DNA of 64,000 nucleotides from Tetracentron sinense (Eukaryota; Streptophyta; Magnoliopsida; Trochodendrales; Trochodendraceae): positions 16,878,826 to 16,942,825 of the forward strand of contig CM026559.1 of assembly GCA_015143295.1 (NCBI GenBank). Direction: 5' to 3'. The notes beneath the pieces were generated by a model that saw only the letters and a list, made by a program, of their open reading frames with translations, made no database searches and was not told the DNA's origin. The position numbers and the translations under genes were made by a program. Below, one piece after another: positions 11,737 through 24,029 of the stretch; positions within the stretch are counted from its first letter, which is position 1, and each line of letters starts with the position of its first letter.

Positions 11737-11844
11737 CTAATAGTAGCCATCAATTGGAGGTTCCTCAATGTACTCTTCTTCTACCCAAGGGCCCAGTACG
11801 TAAATATCAAAAGGAGCAACCGCTCCACTATCACCTGTCAATAT
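11737..11844 (-). pseudogene. LTR acidic micro-ORF, S3 copy, start codon lost
   Basis: The frame reads ILTGDSGAVAPFDIYVLGPW, then VEEEYIEEPPIDGYY and a stop at 11737-11739, without internal stops. The usual ATG TCG GCA is ATA TTG ACA here: three transitions have removed the start. It belongs to the short class (39 codons in S6 and S10). Confidence 0.45.
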
Positions 11845-11854
11845 AAGAAGTACG

Positions 11855-11875
11855 GCTGAGCATGGAATACTCAGC
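11855..11875 (-). promoter_or_regulatory. Conserved LTR hairpin, S3 copy
   Basis: Perfect gctgag/ctcagc stem with loop tattccatg in sense. Confidence 0.55.
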
Positions 11876-12174
11876 GGGTACCAAATACTAACCCACAGTC
11901 ATAGCATAACAATAGCAATATATAAAGCAGAAAACAACTCATATTATAAAGCAGGAAACAATTCATATAATAACAAGGAAGTAAAGCAGTTTATAATCAT
12001 GCTTGCATTTCATAACAGCCGATAAAACCCTTGAAAACATCGTGCACTTGACTTGACTGAAAGTACCCTTTTCGTGCTTGAAAAACTGTCAGGTCTATCT
12101 TGCTTGTCGAGCGTGTCATGTCATGTGTGTCATGCGTGCCATGCCATGCCATGCATGCTTGCTTGGAATTTAAA

Positions 12175-12370
12175 ATACTTGTGAGGGAGGGGAGACCCCT
12201 CTTCCTAAATGGTCATGTACTTTCACTTGTGAGATGCACTTGAGAGGGAAGGGAGATCCTTCTTTATAATATGAACTTGTGAGGGAAGGAAGACCCTTCT
12301 TTATGATAATGCATGATTGTCTTGTCCTAGCCAAAAGCGAGGTAAAACTTATCGTAGGATATGTCCCACC
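12175..12370 (-). repeat. S3 repeat zone (gaagggtctcccttccctc) and CATATC hairpin
   Basis: Three units of tgtgagggagggagacccttct-type sequence at about 12180, 12240 and 12280 are followed by acttatcgtaggatatgt flanked by ggtaaa and cccacc, an inverted repeat. The S10 zone at 61955-62160 is the same family with more copies. Confidence 0.6.
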
Positions 12371-13212
12371 TCTAAATCTCGTTCTTGAAAATGCCAATAA
12401 ACCATGTCATGCATGCCATGCTCATGAGATCGTGTACATACTTGCATTTGGAATTAAATATGACATTTGGGTAATTCACAATACATAAGACATCAATAAT
12501 TTGAGCAAGTCAATATCATGCCATTTTAGGGAAAGTAAATAATCACATTATCATAAGCCCTAACAATTCCATAGGCAATTATGCATGTATTTTCTTAATT
12601 TACCATTCGTTTTATTCACCTTGCCATTTCATTAAACATGGGGTGTGTATATTGATCAAACCTATATCATGCTTTTCTAGGTGGATTTAGATTCACAACA
12701 TACTCGTATGTTTATTATTGGTACAATACCCTTCCCCTTTTCATTCATCACATCATTCGCACAACATCCAATCGCCAATATCCATCTCCATTCACACCAT
12801 TCACACATTACAACTCATATTATAGTTATACATGGGGGAAAACAAAGAATAGAAAAGAAAAGAGAAAACTATAACTAGGAGGGTAGCATATGGTACCGAC
12901 CTTGACAATTGAGGGAAGAAACCCCTTGCAAAACGTGCGTGAGTTACTGTCCTAGCTTGGAGAACGTGCTCCACGAGTGCTTGAGCCTTGATCTTGAAGG
13001 AAAACGAGCTTGAGGTGATTGTGGGTTCACAACCCCTTTGATTTCTCCCCAAATACAAACCCTAGGTTAGGAAACCCCTTTCTCCTCTCTCTATCTCTCA
13101 AAACACTCTAAGTATGGTGAATGAAGCCCTAAAGGCTCGGGCAAGCCTTAATTAAAAAGGGTTTAACGCCCAAAAGATGAAAAAGCCCTTATTGAAATTC
13201 TGCAAAACGCGG

Positions 13213-13431
13213 TATACTGATCGATCGGTGGTTAATACCGAGTGATCGGTCGCCTACCGAGCGATCGGTGTTCTTGACCGAGCTCTTGGTCAAAAACATG
13301 CACTCTGGAAAATTTATTCATACAAAAAAGTTAATCAGTCGATAGCTACCGATCGACCAGTTTTGGACTGAGCGATTGCTGAAAAGGATCGAGCGATCGG
13401 TTGTGAACCGATCGATCCCTAGCGATCGGTG
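13213..13431 (-). repeat. ACCGATCGATCGGT-type array, S3
   Basis: Degenerate palindromes (ctgatcgatcggtgg, accgagcgatcggtg, gatcgagcgatcggttg) lie on both sides of the non-palindromic centre, as in other LTRs. Confidence 0.65.
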
Positions 13432-13503
13432 CTCTGCAGATGTTTGACCCATTTTACTGTTTTGGCCATATCTTTTGACTTGTTCGTCGGATTTTGACGA
13501 TTC

Positions 13504-15548
13504 TGTTGGACATATATGCCCTCGAAAGCCAATAAGAGACTTTTCTATATTGATTAGAAAAGCATCATATTCACACAACCAACTATAAAGGGTATTTATA
13601 TTAATTACTGTCTCATATGATGAAGACATAAAGTTCCATAGGTAACATTGTAGGAAAATCATGCAAAGGTTGCGAGGAGATATGATTTTCCAGTTCCTTG
13701 TAAACCTAATATTGTTCGAGTGGATACCCTATGGAATACACTGTCAGATTGTATTAGGGTTATCCATTTGACAAATTATCCTTAGACCTAAGAGGTTAAC
13801 ATCTTCTCAGACATTTGTCTATACGGCTTTGATGTGCCAATCGGCAATGTCCAATACACAGGACTAACTCCGGGTACATTGGGTCATGTACAGTATGTTT
13901 GGAGAAGTGTGTAAACACTCAATAAGGAATCCAAAACTCCTTAATTGGAGATAATGATATCAAGGTGATACTTGTTGAACTAAACTGTTAAATCCAGTAC
14001 TAGTGCTTTTCGGTAAAATGGTTTTTATCGAAGTTGATATTTTTAATATGGAAAAGTATATATAAATATATATGCCAGTTCTTTTCTAATGTTTCTTCAA
14101 AAGTGTTTTGGAGGTTCAGTTCATTGAAAAAGTAATCATGAGAAAGGGTTCTATTCATAAGCTAGGGACTAATACAGTGGAATTATTCCAATCCCGGAAG
14201 CTTAGAAGTGATATCGGAATGTGGAAGGATTTATTTGTAAATATATTGTGAGATGGTACTTACAAGCAATTCTCTAATTTCTGGAGGTTAATTACATTGT
14301 GTTAATGGACATTAATTGTGATTGGTGAAGTCCAAGGATATAGATAAAATTCTATAATCCTAATGGAGTATAGGAAAGGTGTTTCCTAGTAACAATGCTT
14401 CAACCAAAAAGGTGAAGTACTTGGTCCCACAACCGGAAATAGGAGATCCCTTTGGATCTCACACACAAGGACTTTCTTAAAGTATTTAATTTAATTTATA
14501 ATTAAATTAATTAATTTCTCTAAGTAATCACTATATGGTATAGTGAAGCTCTAAAAGGTGGAATCACATTAGATGTGAAAAACCAAATGGGTAGGACCCA
14601 TTGGGAATTATTATAAAAGAATAATTCAAGTAACCAAGAGGGTTTTGGAAACCCTTTAGGCATGTGGGGTGGGACCCACCTAGGGTGGGACGCCCACTTC
14701 ATGGAGGAAATAATAATTGTTATTATTTATTTAATTAGTTTCTAATAACTTAATATCCTTATTGGATAAGGTTAGTTAGTTAGTTAGAGTTAGTTGCTAA
14801 TTAAAGATTCCCTAATTGTAAGGGATTCCATTAGTTAGTTACTAATTCAAGATTCCTTATTGGATAAGGATAAGATTAGTTACTAATGGATAAGGTTGGT
14901 TTCTTTTAAGATTAATCCTAATTGGATTAGGAGAATAATCAATAAAGGAAACTATTGAGGAATCCTAATTGGAATATGATAAGGTTAATGAATTATAATT
15001 GGATTACAATTCAAGCAACCAAGAGGGAACTTATATAAAGGATTGGATGTGCAGCCCTTTAAGATATAGAATTCTCCAGAATTTTTTCTTCTCTCCCTCT
15101 CCTCAAGTTCATGCCCAGCCCTCTCCCCCTTTGAGGGTGTACAGTCACCCTTCCCCTTATTCTTTTTTGTTTGGTTTTTGATCTTGATGATCAAGAATAA
15201 GTTCTTTGAAGATCAAGATTGGATCTTGTTTGATCAAGAAAGGTTCTTGGATCAAAGAAGAGAAGAAAAGATAATAGAGCATGGAATTTAGAAGGGCCAT
15301 TAGCTTCCATTAGAGAAAGCTTTAAAGTAAAAAGAAGGTTCGTGTGAATCGACAGGAGACTTGACACTTGTGAAGTTTTGCGAGTACTATTCTAACGTGG
15401 ATTTGACTTAACAATTTCAAAGTCGCAAAAGTGAATTTTATTCTAACCTTCATTGAATAAAATCAATTCGAATCTTAGTCAGATCTTGGGATTTGATGTA
15501 TGCCTCCCAAGAACTGTTTTTCTAAAATTAAAAAGAGGCATACTTTCA
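13504..15548 (+). mobile_element. E3 5' LTR
   Basis: 2045 bp. Nearly identical to the 3' copy apart from scattered changes and a gap of roughly 150 bp: attgttcgag joins tggatacc here, while the 3' LTR has extra sequence (27477-27610 and 30233-30248) between them. The TG...CA ends are intact. Confidence 0.85.
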
Positions 15549-15549
15549 G

Positions 15550-15562
15550 TGGTATCAGAGCC
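15550..15562 (+). promoter_or_regulatory. E3 primer-binding site
   Basis: tggtatcagagcc, complementary to the 3' end of initiator tRNA-Met, one base after the LTR. Confidence 0.85.
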
Positions 15563-18500
15563 AGGGCTATGCTTCTCTTTGATTTTATTGAGTTTAATCA
15601 AGATTTATATGAAGATTGCCTCCCCTATGAATTTTGGTTACCCTAATGAATCAATCTTCTAGATTCTTGATGATTAGATAATCATTGGTCGGGTTAAGGG
15701 ATCCTCCTCTAGTTATTGAGGGAGTAATCAAGCCCTTAGAAATTAGTGTGATGCTAATTTCAATTTTGGATGATTTCAAAACCTCTCTTAATTCTATTAG
15801 GGATAGGTATATAGAGATATAAATTTGGTTAAATCCCTTTAAGGATTTAGAGATCCTTTTTACATTAAATTAAATTGTTTAATTTATTCTTGTAAGCCCC
15901 GGGCAAGTTTTCCCTTTGATATATACCACTTAGATACCTATTGATATTTTGGCTAGCAAATATAGATGAGATTTTATTTATTAAATGTTAATTAATAAAT
16001 CTCATGGTGTTAGACACCCTTGCTTAAGTGTTCTTGGAGATTAAAGCTTATTTCGATTAAAATTGATTCATGGATTTTTGGATTTGTATTTGATTAGAAT
16101 AATTGATACAGTTTCGGTATTTCAGCCATAATTTTGTGACCGTAAGTCCAATATAAGTCTGTCAGTACATCGTTTCGAAGCCGTTGAAAAGATCTATAAC
16201 TTTCATGAAAATTTTTTTTCCAGAATCAATCGTTTTGAGGGTCAAAACTTGAGTCGAAAATCTAAAGCGGGAAAATGAGTTTTCTAAATTAATTTTCCAA
16301 GAGGCTTTCAAATTTTTCCTAAATTCCATTATTTGATTTGAGAGCATGGGATGCTATTAAATCGTTTAATGGGCTATCAATTAATTAAATAGTTTAATTA
16401 TTTGATTCGAGAGCACGGGCTGAGATTTAATTAAATTGTTTAATTATCTGCTTCGAGTACACGGGCTATCATTTAATTAAATGTTAATTATGATATCATT
16501 TATGATTCTCTAAAAAGTTTATGGGAATAATACCATAATTATTGTAGTTGATTTGGATCAATTGCATGTGCTCAGAATGACTGCCTACATAGTATTTACA
16601 AGTTTTTATTTGATTAATAGTTAATCGAGTAATTACATAAATGCCATTGGTTGAGATACAGGGTTTTATCTCAAGTGAATTTTAATTGATAGAGATCAAT
16701 TATTTTATGGACATTTAATACTAGTGTTTAGAGTATTATTTTATTTAATTGTTAAATCAAATAATCCCTAAAGCAGTTGGCCATTATGAAAATTTTGAAT
16801 TCACCTATTATTGATTTTCAATTTATTTTTGGAATCAATATAAGGTGATATTAAAAAATTAGCAATTTGCTGATTTTTATTTTGGTCTTTTAATAGTTAT
16901 TAGATCAAAATAATATGGAAGGGATTAGATCCCTAGCCTAGCCGAATTTAATATGGTGTTTTCTATTTGTTTACCAATTGAGAAATGTGAGGATGAATTT
17001 TAGGGTTAGATTAAATCTCAGAAAAATTGTTCCTCTTAATGATTTTCAAGCATTAAAGAAATTTTTTTTTCTTTTAATGATGATCTAAAAACCCTAAGAA
17101 TTCATTCTAGACATGCTTGCTTTCTTTGCTCTAGGGTTTTTCTATTAAATGTTAATAGAGGCCTTAACCATATGGGAAAGAGTTTCGCTAAGGTTAACAA
17201 AACCCTTGTTGAGGTTATGGACTTTCTAAGTAATTTGTCATGCCATGTTATTATTCATAGTTGATGAATTGTTAATATATATTCTTGTTGAATGGTGGAT
17301 GGGTTCCATGATCATGTCTTCTTCTTCTCTCTCTATTCTCTTCTCTTTCTTCTTATGAGTTGTACTCTCGTTGAGCACCCTATTTTGGGTGATTTCTCAA
17401 GGTTTCTTATTTTGAATATGATGTAATCTTAGTATTACGAGTTGCTGGTTTTTCTCTATAGAGAAATCATATTGAAGATCGAAGATGATGGTGATCGCAT
17501 GGAGAATAAATCTTAGAAGACGTTCTACAAGAGTAGTTGTAGGATTTCTAAGATAACATGATCATGTGGACCCATTGTGTGGCTATATTATGTATTTCAT
17601 GTGATGATTTGCTATAGCTTTTAGTTGCTTAGAAAAGTCCATAACCCTTGTGATAATGTAATTATCGTTTTTTGTGCAAATTTTGGATAATTGGATCAAA
17701 CCCTACAATATGTATTTTGTTGAAACATAAAAAGTTTTTGTTTAAATAAAACACATTATTATAGCCCTTTTGGACATGATTCATGCAGTCCATGTTGAAA
17801 TTTTTACGTGGAATATGTTACTTGCATGATTATGAGATAATTGTGCCTTAATTAGCATAGATGTAATCTAACAATATTCACGATTATGGGAAGTGCTTGA
17901 GTGAAACTTATAGACCCCAGTAGAGGTCTTAAAGAGTTGTTTAAAGACTCCCATAATTTCTTTTAGACTTAGGGTTGGTGAACCCTAATGTGCTAAAAAT
18001 AATTCGTAGAGAATTAAAGGGTAATATAGTCCATTTTGACTTATGAGCTTTAGTGATGCACACGGACACTTTATAATTGTTATTTTGGGCCCATGGTGCT
18101 TGGTATGACCAATGGTCCATCATATGGATGTATGAACCATTTAAAGCCCACTGATGTTAAAAATGACCTTTGTACCCTTGGATTGGATCCATAAAGATTT
18201 CTGGGGCTAGTGGGAGTTCATTGGAATTAGTTTGATCTAATTAAACAAAATTTGATTTATTATCATGTGATGATTTTGTATATTGTTATATACATGTGAT
18301 ACAATGATAAATATTGTGAATACTTTTGATATATGCATTAGATGTATAATTTGTTCATAATATTCTGTTTTCCCTCAAGAAAAATATTAAGTGAATTAAA
18401 TGGGCTAATCTATTCTACGGGATAATGTTGCCCTATGACCTTCCATTATCAATAAGACTAGGAATTAATTAGCCTGAGTCTTGTCTTGCCAAAAGGTATT

Positions 18501-19139
18501 GACATAATTCAGTCTGAGTTAAACTCTTAGAGCCTTATTTCTATAGTAGATAGGTTTGTGTATGGCCTGATAGGGAGTGTCAACTAAAATGGGGGCACAG
18601 CCCTACTTGATCATATGACGAACCAGAATGATGGGTTTCACTTAACCAAGGAACATGGCGGCTGAAACAGTGACAGTCATGTTGTCCTTCGAAGTCACAA
18701 GAAAATTGGGAATCACTGATTTACATAAGGAGTTATGCATGAGATGCTCAGTGATGGATAGTTACTATCCACCTTGTAGTGCATGTGTGGTACTATCCTA
18801 AAATGGAAGATTGCATGTGTATTATAAGGCACTCAATGCTCATCAGAAATATGAAGTAGCATATTTCCTAATTTTATAGATTGAGGGGTCTATGAAATTT
18901 GACTGAATGATGAGCAATATCATCAAAGATCGAAAGCCCTGATCTAATGATATTATTATGTGTGAAATATTATGATGTATGTTTTATTGTCATGTCATTC
19001 TATAACCACCTTACCAAGACTTTAATGAGAATCTCTTGACCAATTCAAAGTGTTTGGAATGGAAAAGGAATCTCAAGTTTGTGCTTACTATCTAAAGAAT
19101 TATCCAAGTTCTTACTACTAATGGTAAATGTCATTTAAG
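15563..19139 (+). other. E3 long leader, no ORF recognised
   Basis: About 3.5 kb of AT-rich sequence between the PBS and the first recognisable gag codons. Short repeats such as gattcgagagcacgggct recur at about 16335, 16400 and 16450. Any gag N-terminus within it is too decayed to see. No tRNA, hairpin array or unrelated insertion was recognised. Confidence 0.5.
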
Positions 19140-19621
19140 ATGTTTACAGAATACAATAGGGCTGCTAGGCAGTTTACTATATAAAAGGAAAAGTAGACAC
19201 CAAGTTGACTAGGGAAACCCAGCCACAAAGAATATGATAGAGATCATTGGATTCATAAATCCCAATTCTTGGTGCTGAGATAAATTGAGATAAATTTATG
19301 GGATTAGAGGATATGATCTTCGACAAACTCCCGCAGTCCTTTAATATGGTTATGTTGAACAAGTAGGAAATCAGATTGTCTGAAATCCCACATGTTGCAT
19401 ATGGCTAAGAACCTTTGAAGAGTTCAATGCTACTTGCAAAGATGTTCAAAAGAATTGGATTTTCAAAATCCCGAGCATTTATGCAAAGGAAAGAAATCCA
19501 AGATTTTCCATTGGAAAGGTATTCTAGTAGTATGGATAGAGGCTCTTCTGAGAAGAAATGAAAGTATAAGGATTGTGCTTCATGGTGAAGCAATTGGTCA
19601 TTGGATACAGGACAAACCTTT
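19140..19621 (+). pseudogene. gag: E3 copia gag remnant
   Basis: One frame reads ILGAEIN, a stop, DKFMGLEDMIFDKLPQS and FNMVMLNK, then a stop (about 19262-19365). This corresponds to the copia gag region that ends LPxSFxxFxxNYNMNK. Upstream, about 19150-19170 gives a broken counterpart of the QNRAARQ segment. Downstream sequence is stop-rich and is interrupted by S4 at 19622. Not functional. Confidence 0.55.
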
Positions 19622-19832
19622 TGTAGCACCCCGGACTTTTTCATCCTTAATGAATAGCACCTTCGTAGCTAATTGGCCGTTTTTGTAGTCTAATTAATAA
19701 ATAAGGGAAAAATCGGAAATTCCGAAACATTAGAAATGTTCGTTTTCGAAAGACGGATCCAACGCAAGTTGAATCGTCGAAATCCGACGAGCGAGTCAAA
19801 AGATATGGTCAAAACAGTCCAGACATACAGAG

Positions 19833-20020
19833 AACCGATCGCTGGGTCCAGTCAGCGATCGATCAGTCCATAACCGATCGATCGGTAGCTATCGTACGGT
19901 CAGAAATTTTGTATGGGGAAATTTTCCAGAGAGTGAGTTTTTGACCGGTCGATCGGTCATAAACACCGATCGCTCGGTAGGCAACCGATCGATCGGTCAT
20001 AACCACCGATCGCTCGGTCT
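19833..20020 (+). repeat. ACCGATCGATCGGT-type array, S4
   Basis: Units such as accgatcgatcggtag, accgatcgctcggtag and accgatcgatcggtca are spaced about 20-25 bp in two groups around the centre cggtcagaaattttgtatgg. Confidence 0.7.
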
Positions 20021-20861
20021 TCGCGTTTTTGCAAAAAATTCAGTAAGGGCGTTTTCATCTTTTGGGTGTTGAACCCTTACCCATAAGGGTTTGCTCGACC
20101 CTTTGAGCCCTCATTCACATCCCTTAGACATTTTGAGAGCTAGAGAGTGAGAAGAAGAGGGTTTTGACCTAGGGTTTCCATTGAGGAAGAAATCAAAGGG
20201 GTGGACCTTCCTAGGTCGTCCTCAAACTTGGATTTGCTTCAAGTTCAAGGCTTGGATTCTCCAAATCCAACCTCAAGCTCGTGTGGAGTGCCTCTTCCAA
20301 GCTAGGGCAGCGTTTCTACATCATCCTCAAGGATTTTCTTTCCCTTTTCAAGGTTAGTACACTCTTCCTAGTTACTTTGGTAATAACCTAGGATTTTTCT
20401 AAGAAACTATGTGTTGGATCTTCCCCATTGCTCCCTTGTGTTGGTATATGCTAAATCCCTAAAACATAAACAAGATAATACAAACAAATGGTGGAATGTA
20501 TGAATGGATGAGGAGTGGAGGCGATTGGATGCCATGTTGTGATGTGTTGAATAATGGGAAAAATGGTGGAAGGGCATATTACGCATAATGAACACACACC
20601 AAGTGTTTGATGAAATGTTCGAATGAGAAAATATGAAATAACTAAAGGTAAAAAGGTTGAATACCACATGTTTGATAGAATGCATGAATAAACTAAGATT
20701 TGAAAGCATGAGTCACATAAATGTTCCCCATTTGGTAAGTTGTATGCATGTGTTTATTTCGCTTCTTAAATTCTCATGTGAGTTAGGAATTGTTAAAATA
20801 CTATATGTCATCATAATTTCACGATTGCTATGTACGAGCACATATGTAGATGGAGGATATT

Positions 20862-21475
20862 GTCAAGGAGGTTGGTAGCCCAGGATTATGCGGGTGCTAA
20901 CCTCTAGCTCATAAGAAATGTATTACATTGTCAAGGGGTTGGTAGCCCAGGGATCATGCGGGAACTAACCCCTGGCTCATAAGAAAGGACTCGGAAATGT
21001 TGCACTGTCAAGGAGGTTGGTAGCCCCGGTTAAGGGTGCTAACCTCTGGCTCATAAGAAAGGAAATGGCACTGTCAAGGAGGTTGGTAGCCCCGGTTAAT
21101 GGTGCTAACCTCTGGCTCATAAGAAAGGAAATGGTATTGTCAAGGAGGTTGGTAGCCCCGGTTAAGGGTGCTAACCTCTGGCTCATAAGAAAGGAAATGG
21201 TATTGTCAAGGAGGTTAGTAGCCCAGGATTATGCGGGTGCTAACCTCTGGCTCATAAGTAAGGTATCGTACTGTCAAGGAGGCTGGTAGCCCAGGGATGT
21301 GCGGGTGCTAGCCTCTGGCTCATAAGAAGTGTATTGTACTGTCAAGGGGGTTGGTAGCCCAGGGATGTGCGGGTGCTAACCCCTGGCTCATAAGAAAGGT
21401 ATTGTACTGTCAAGGAGGTTGGTAGCCCAGGGATATGCGGGTGCTAACCTCTGGCTCATAAGAAATATTAAAAGG
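20862..21475 (+). repeat. S4 tandem array, about 65-bp unit, nine copies
   Basis: Units begin gtcaaggaggttggtagccc and continue with gggtgctaacctctggctc and ataagaaa. Starts are near 20862, 20931, 21008, 21073, 21138, 21204, 21268, 21339 and 21408. Within each unit ggttggtagccc can pair with gggtgctaacc (one bulge), so the transcript could be a row of hairpins. The unit is related to arrays in S8, E2 and S9. Confidence 0.85.
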
Positions 21476-21648
21476 ACAACTCAAAGAGAAATTGTATGAT
21501 GCATAGACATGTTTTAGTTTCATAATAATTATGACTTGATAAAATGTTTATGTATGAGGTTGCTAGAAATGATTATGAACTATACTTCTCCCATTACTTG
21601 TATATGATGTTGTTCATTATTACCATTGTTAGTTAGGGGTTTGTACTC

Positions 21649-21669
21649 GCTGAGTATTCCATGCTCAGC
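21649..21669 (+). promoter_or_regulatory. Conserved LTR hairpin, S4 copy
   Basis: gctgag, loop tattccatg, ctcagc; ends 9 nt before the micro-ORF ATG. Confidence 0.55.
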
Positions 21670-21678
21670 CGTACTTTC

Positions 21679-21834
21679 ATGTCGGCAGGTACCCGAGTCC
21701 CTCTCGACATTTGTGATCCGGGTCCTTGGATAGAGGAGGACTATGGCGAGGAGGAACCTTATGAGGATCTAGTAGTCGAGCCTCAGGCGGAGGGGAGAGA
21801 CTTAGACCATTGGCCCCACGGGGATGACTATTGA
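21679..21834 (+). CDS. LTR acidic micro-ORF, S4, intact, 51 codons
   Basis: It starts MSAGTRVPLDICDPGPWIEE, continues with DYGEEEPYEDLVVEPQ, and ends HWPHGDDY. It is strongly acidic and lacks a signal peptide or membrane segment. It has the same length and end as the E2 5' LTR copy. Compared with copies in other LTR families, the PW(V/I)EE(E/D)Y core is kept while codons differ mostly at third positions (cct/cca, gtc/gtg/gtt/gta, gag/gaa, tat/tac), the pattern expected of translated sequence. The ATG overlaps tcggcagg, which also resembles a splice acceptor, so the first residues may instead come from an upstream exon. No known family was recognised and the function is unknown. Confidence 0.5.
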   Translation: MSAGTRVPLDICDPGPWIEEDYGEEEPYEDLVVEPQAEGRDLDHWPHGDDY

Positions 21835-22101
21835 GCGAGACAGAGTTGTATTTTGTCTTTTGTATTTTGTTAGGTGGGCCTGTCCACCTTAGACTTAGAC
21901 GTGTTTTGTATTTATGTTAACTTGGAATACTACATTTTGGATCATTATAAAGAAAAGAAAATTTTAGTTTTCGCTTCCGCAAATTATGTTTAGCTTCCGC
22001 GCTCTAATTATCATTGTTTAGTACCTTATTTATCTTGTTCATTACAGGATGGTTTGGCAGGTTTGTATAGTCCACCTAAAGTATCCCTAAACTCCTAGGG
22101 G

Positions 22102-22598
22102 AAGGATTGTCCAGTTTGTATACTCATCAAGTCTAACTTAATTGTTGGAACCTCTAGCTCCTAATGCTTGGTATGATCTTGCATAAGTGTAATAGTTGCA
22201 TGTTTGTTAAGGAGAAGGAGAAATCTGAGTGAATAAAACTTCTACTTAGGAATGGGACAAAAGTTGGATGATCGTAACCATTTGAATCTTCCATTAAGAG
22301 GTAGCTAACTTTATTTCACATTCTTTGAAAAGTTCAAGGAATTCCGCATTGAAATAAAGAAACAGCTAGGTAAGTCTTCCATGATTGAGAAGAGTACCTC
22401 TTACTAGAAATTTCATAATTTACTCTCATTACATCTTGTCTCAGATAATTCTCAGAACAAACCATAGCATGATGTTGTTGTTAAATCAAATTATATTGGA
22501 TATGATTTGATAGAAGATGAGCTTGAGATTTGCATTAGAGACATTTAGTCTCTATTCCTGGATAACAAAAGATATTTGTAAACAGGAATACAAGTTTC
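22102..22598 (+). pseudogene. E3 copia integrase remnant
   Basis: Broken frames give YFITFFEKFKEFRIEIKKQ (about 22310-22370), matching the copia integrase segment that reads YFITFIDD...EAFEKFKEFRNEVEKQ. Further upstream, CNSCMFVKEKEKSE (near 22185) resembles the zinc-binding CxxC end (CESCLxGKMTK). Many stops are present. Interrupted by S5. Confidence 0.55.
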
Positions 22599-24024
22599 TG
22601 TAGCACCCCGGACTTTTTCATCCTTAATGAATAGCACCTTCGTAGCTAATTGGCCGTTTTTATAGTTTAATTAATAAATAAGGGAGAAATCGGAAATTCC
22701 GAAATGTTAGAAATGTTTATTTTCGAAAGACGGATCCAACGCAAGTTGAATCGTTGAAATCCGACGAGCGAGTCAAAAGATATGGTCAAAACAGTCCAGA
22801 CATACAGAGCACCGATCGCTCCGTCCAGTAAGCGATCGATCGGTCCATAACCGATCGATCGGTAGCTATCGCACGGTCAGAAATTTTGTATGGGGAAACT
22901 TTCCAGAGAGTGAGTTTTTGACCGGTCGATCGGTCATAAACACCGATCGCTCGGTAGGCAACCGATCGATCGGTCATAACCACCGATCGCTCGGTCTTCG
23001 TGTTTTTCAGAATTTTCATTAAGGGCTTTTTCGTCTTTTGGGGGTTAAACCCTTTCTCCTTAAGGCTTGCCCGATCCTTAGGGCATCATTCACTATACTT
23101 AGAGAGATTTGGGAGATAAGAGAGAAGAGAAAAGGGTTTCCTAAACCTAGGTTGCTTTTGGAGAAGAAATCAAAGGGGTGAAGACCCTAGATCGTCCCCA
23201 AGCACGTTTTCTTCAAGATTTCAACTCAAGCTCGGGTGGGGTGCATTCTCAAAGCTAGGGCAGCCCTCACTCATGTTTTTGAAAGGGATTTCTTCCCCAA
23301 CTCAAGCTTCTTTCAAGCAAAGGCTTCATCTTTCAAGTTGGAGCTTCAATCAAGGTCCCTACCAAGGATCAAGCCTTGATTCAAGGTTAGTACACCCCAC
23401 TAACTTCCCCTAACAATAACCTAGTTTTTCTTTGAACTATATGATTTTGCTACTATGTATTTCTCCCTTATGAAATGTATCATATTCACTAAATATAAAC
23501 AAGGTGAGGAAAACGGTGTGGATGCATGGATGAGAGGTTGATTGAGGTATGGTTAGCTAGTAGTTTGTACTCGCTGATGAATTCCATGCTCAGCCGTACT
23601 TTTATGTCGGCAGGTACTGTGGATGTCCTCGACCCCGAGCCTTGGGTCGAGGAGGAGTATGTAGAGGAGAGGGAGCCACCTATCCCATGGCAGTCTCAGG
23701 AGGATAGGGACTTGGATGTGTGGCCATACCTCGACTACTGTTGAGAGGAGAGGGTTAGAGAGTTCCTTTTTGTATTTTGATAGGTGGGCATGTCCACCTT
23801 TACTTTGATTGTATTTGGTATATGTTAACTTGGAATACTATTTGGAGTTATAGAAGAAAAGAAAAAGTTGGCTTATACTTCCGCACTTATGTTTAGTTTC
23901 CGCGCTCTGATTATCATTGTATTATATTATGTTTAGCCTCTTGCATTACAGGATGGTTTGACAGGTACACGTAGTCACCTCTAAAGTATCCCTTAACTCC
24001 TAGGGGGTATTTTGGGGCGTGACA
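22599..24024 (+). mobile_element. S5: solo gypsy LTR with internal deletion
   Basis: TGTAGCACCCC...GGGGCGTGACA with perfect TSD GTTTC (22594-22598, 24025-24029). At 1426 bp it is about 1.2 kb shorter than its relative S8. The repeat-bearing part of the putative leader intron (after about 23540) is deleted, so the donor (23386) lies only about 225 bp before the acceptor-like tcggcag (23612). The array is at 22811-22996. Confidence 0.92.
23604..23744 (+). CDS. LTR acidic micro-ORF, S5, intact, 46 codons
   Basis: MSAGTVDVLDPEPWVEEEYV continues with EEREPPIPWQSQEDRD and ends DVWPYLDYC. It is nearly identical to the S8 copy and the same length as the E1 and E4 frames. The upstream hairpin is damaged by an insertion (gctgatgaattccatgctcagc), and an ORF open from 23526 runs through it, but the shared MSAG start is preferred. 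Confidence 0.5.
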   Translation: MSAGTVDVLDPEPWVEEEYVEEREPPIPWQSQEDRDLDVWPYLDYC

Positions 24025-24029
24025 GTTTC

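Larger units (their letters stand above)
19622..22101 (+). mobile_element. S4: solo gypsy LTR, plus, last bases missing
   Basis: It starts TGTAGCACCCCGGACTTTTT and carries all landmarks: array 19833-20020, leader donor caag/gttagtac at 20353, nine-copy tandem repeat 20862-21470, hairpin 21649-21669, micro-ORF 21679-21834, and end block ctaaactcctagggg. The expected last bases (gtattttggggcgtgaca) are absent, so the terminal CA and TSD cannot be seen. Same subfamily as E2. Confidence 0.82.

Noticed and set aside
20862..21475. CRISPR-like regularly spaced repeats
   Set aside because: Units are contiguous tandem copies with no unique spacers, lie inside a plant LTR and vary by point changes. 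No cas genes exist.
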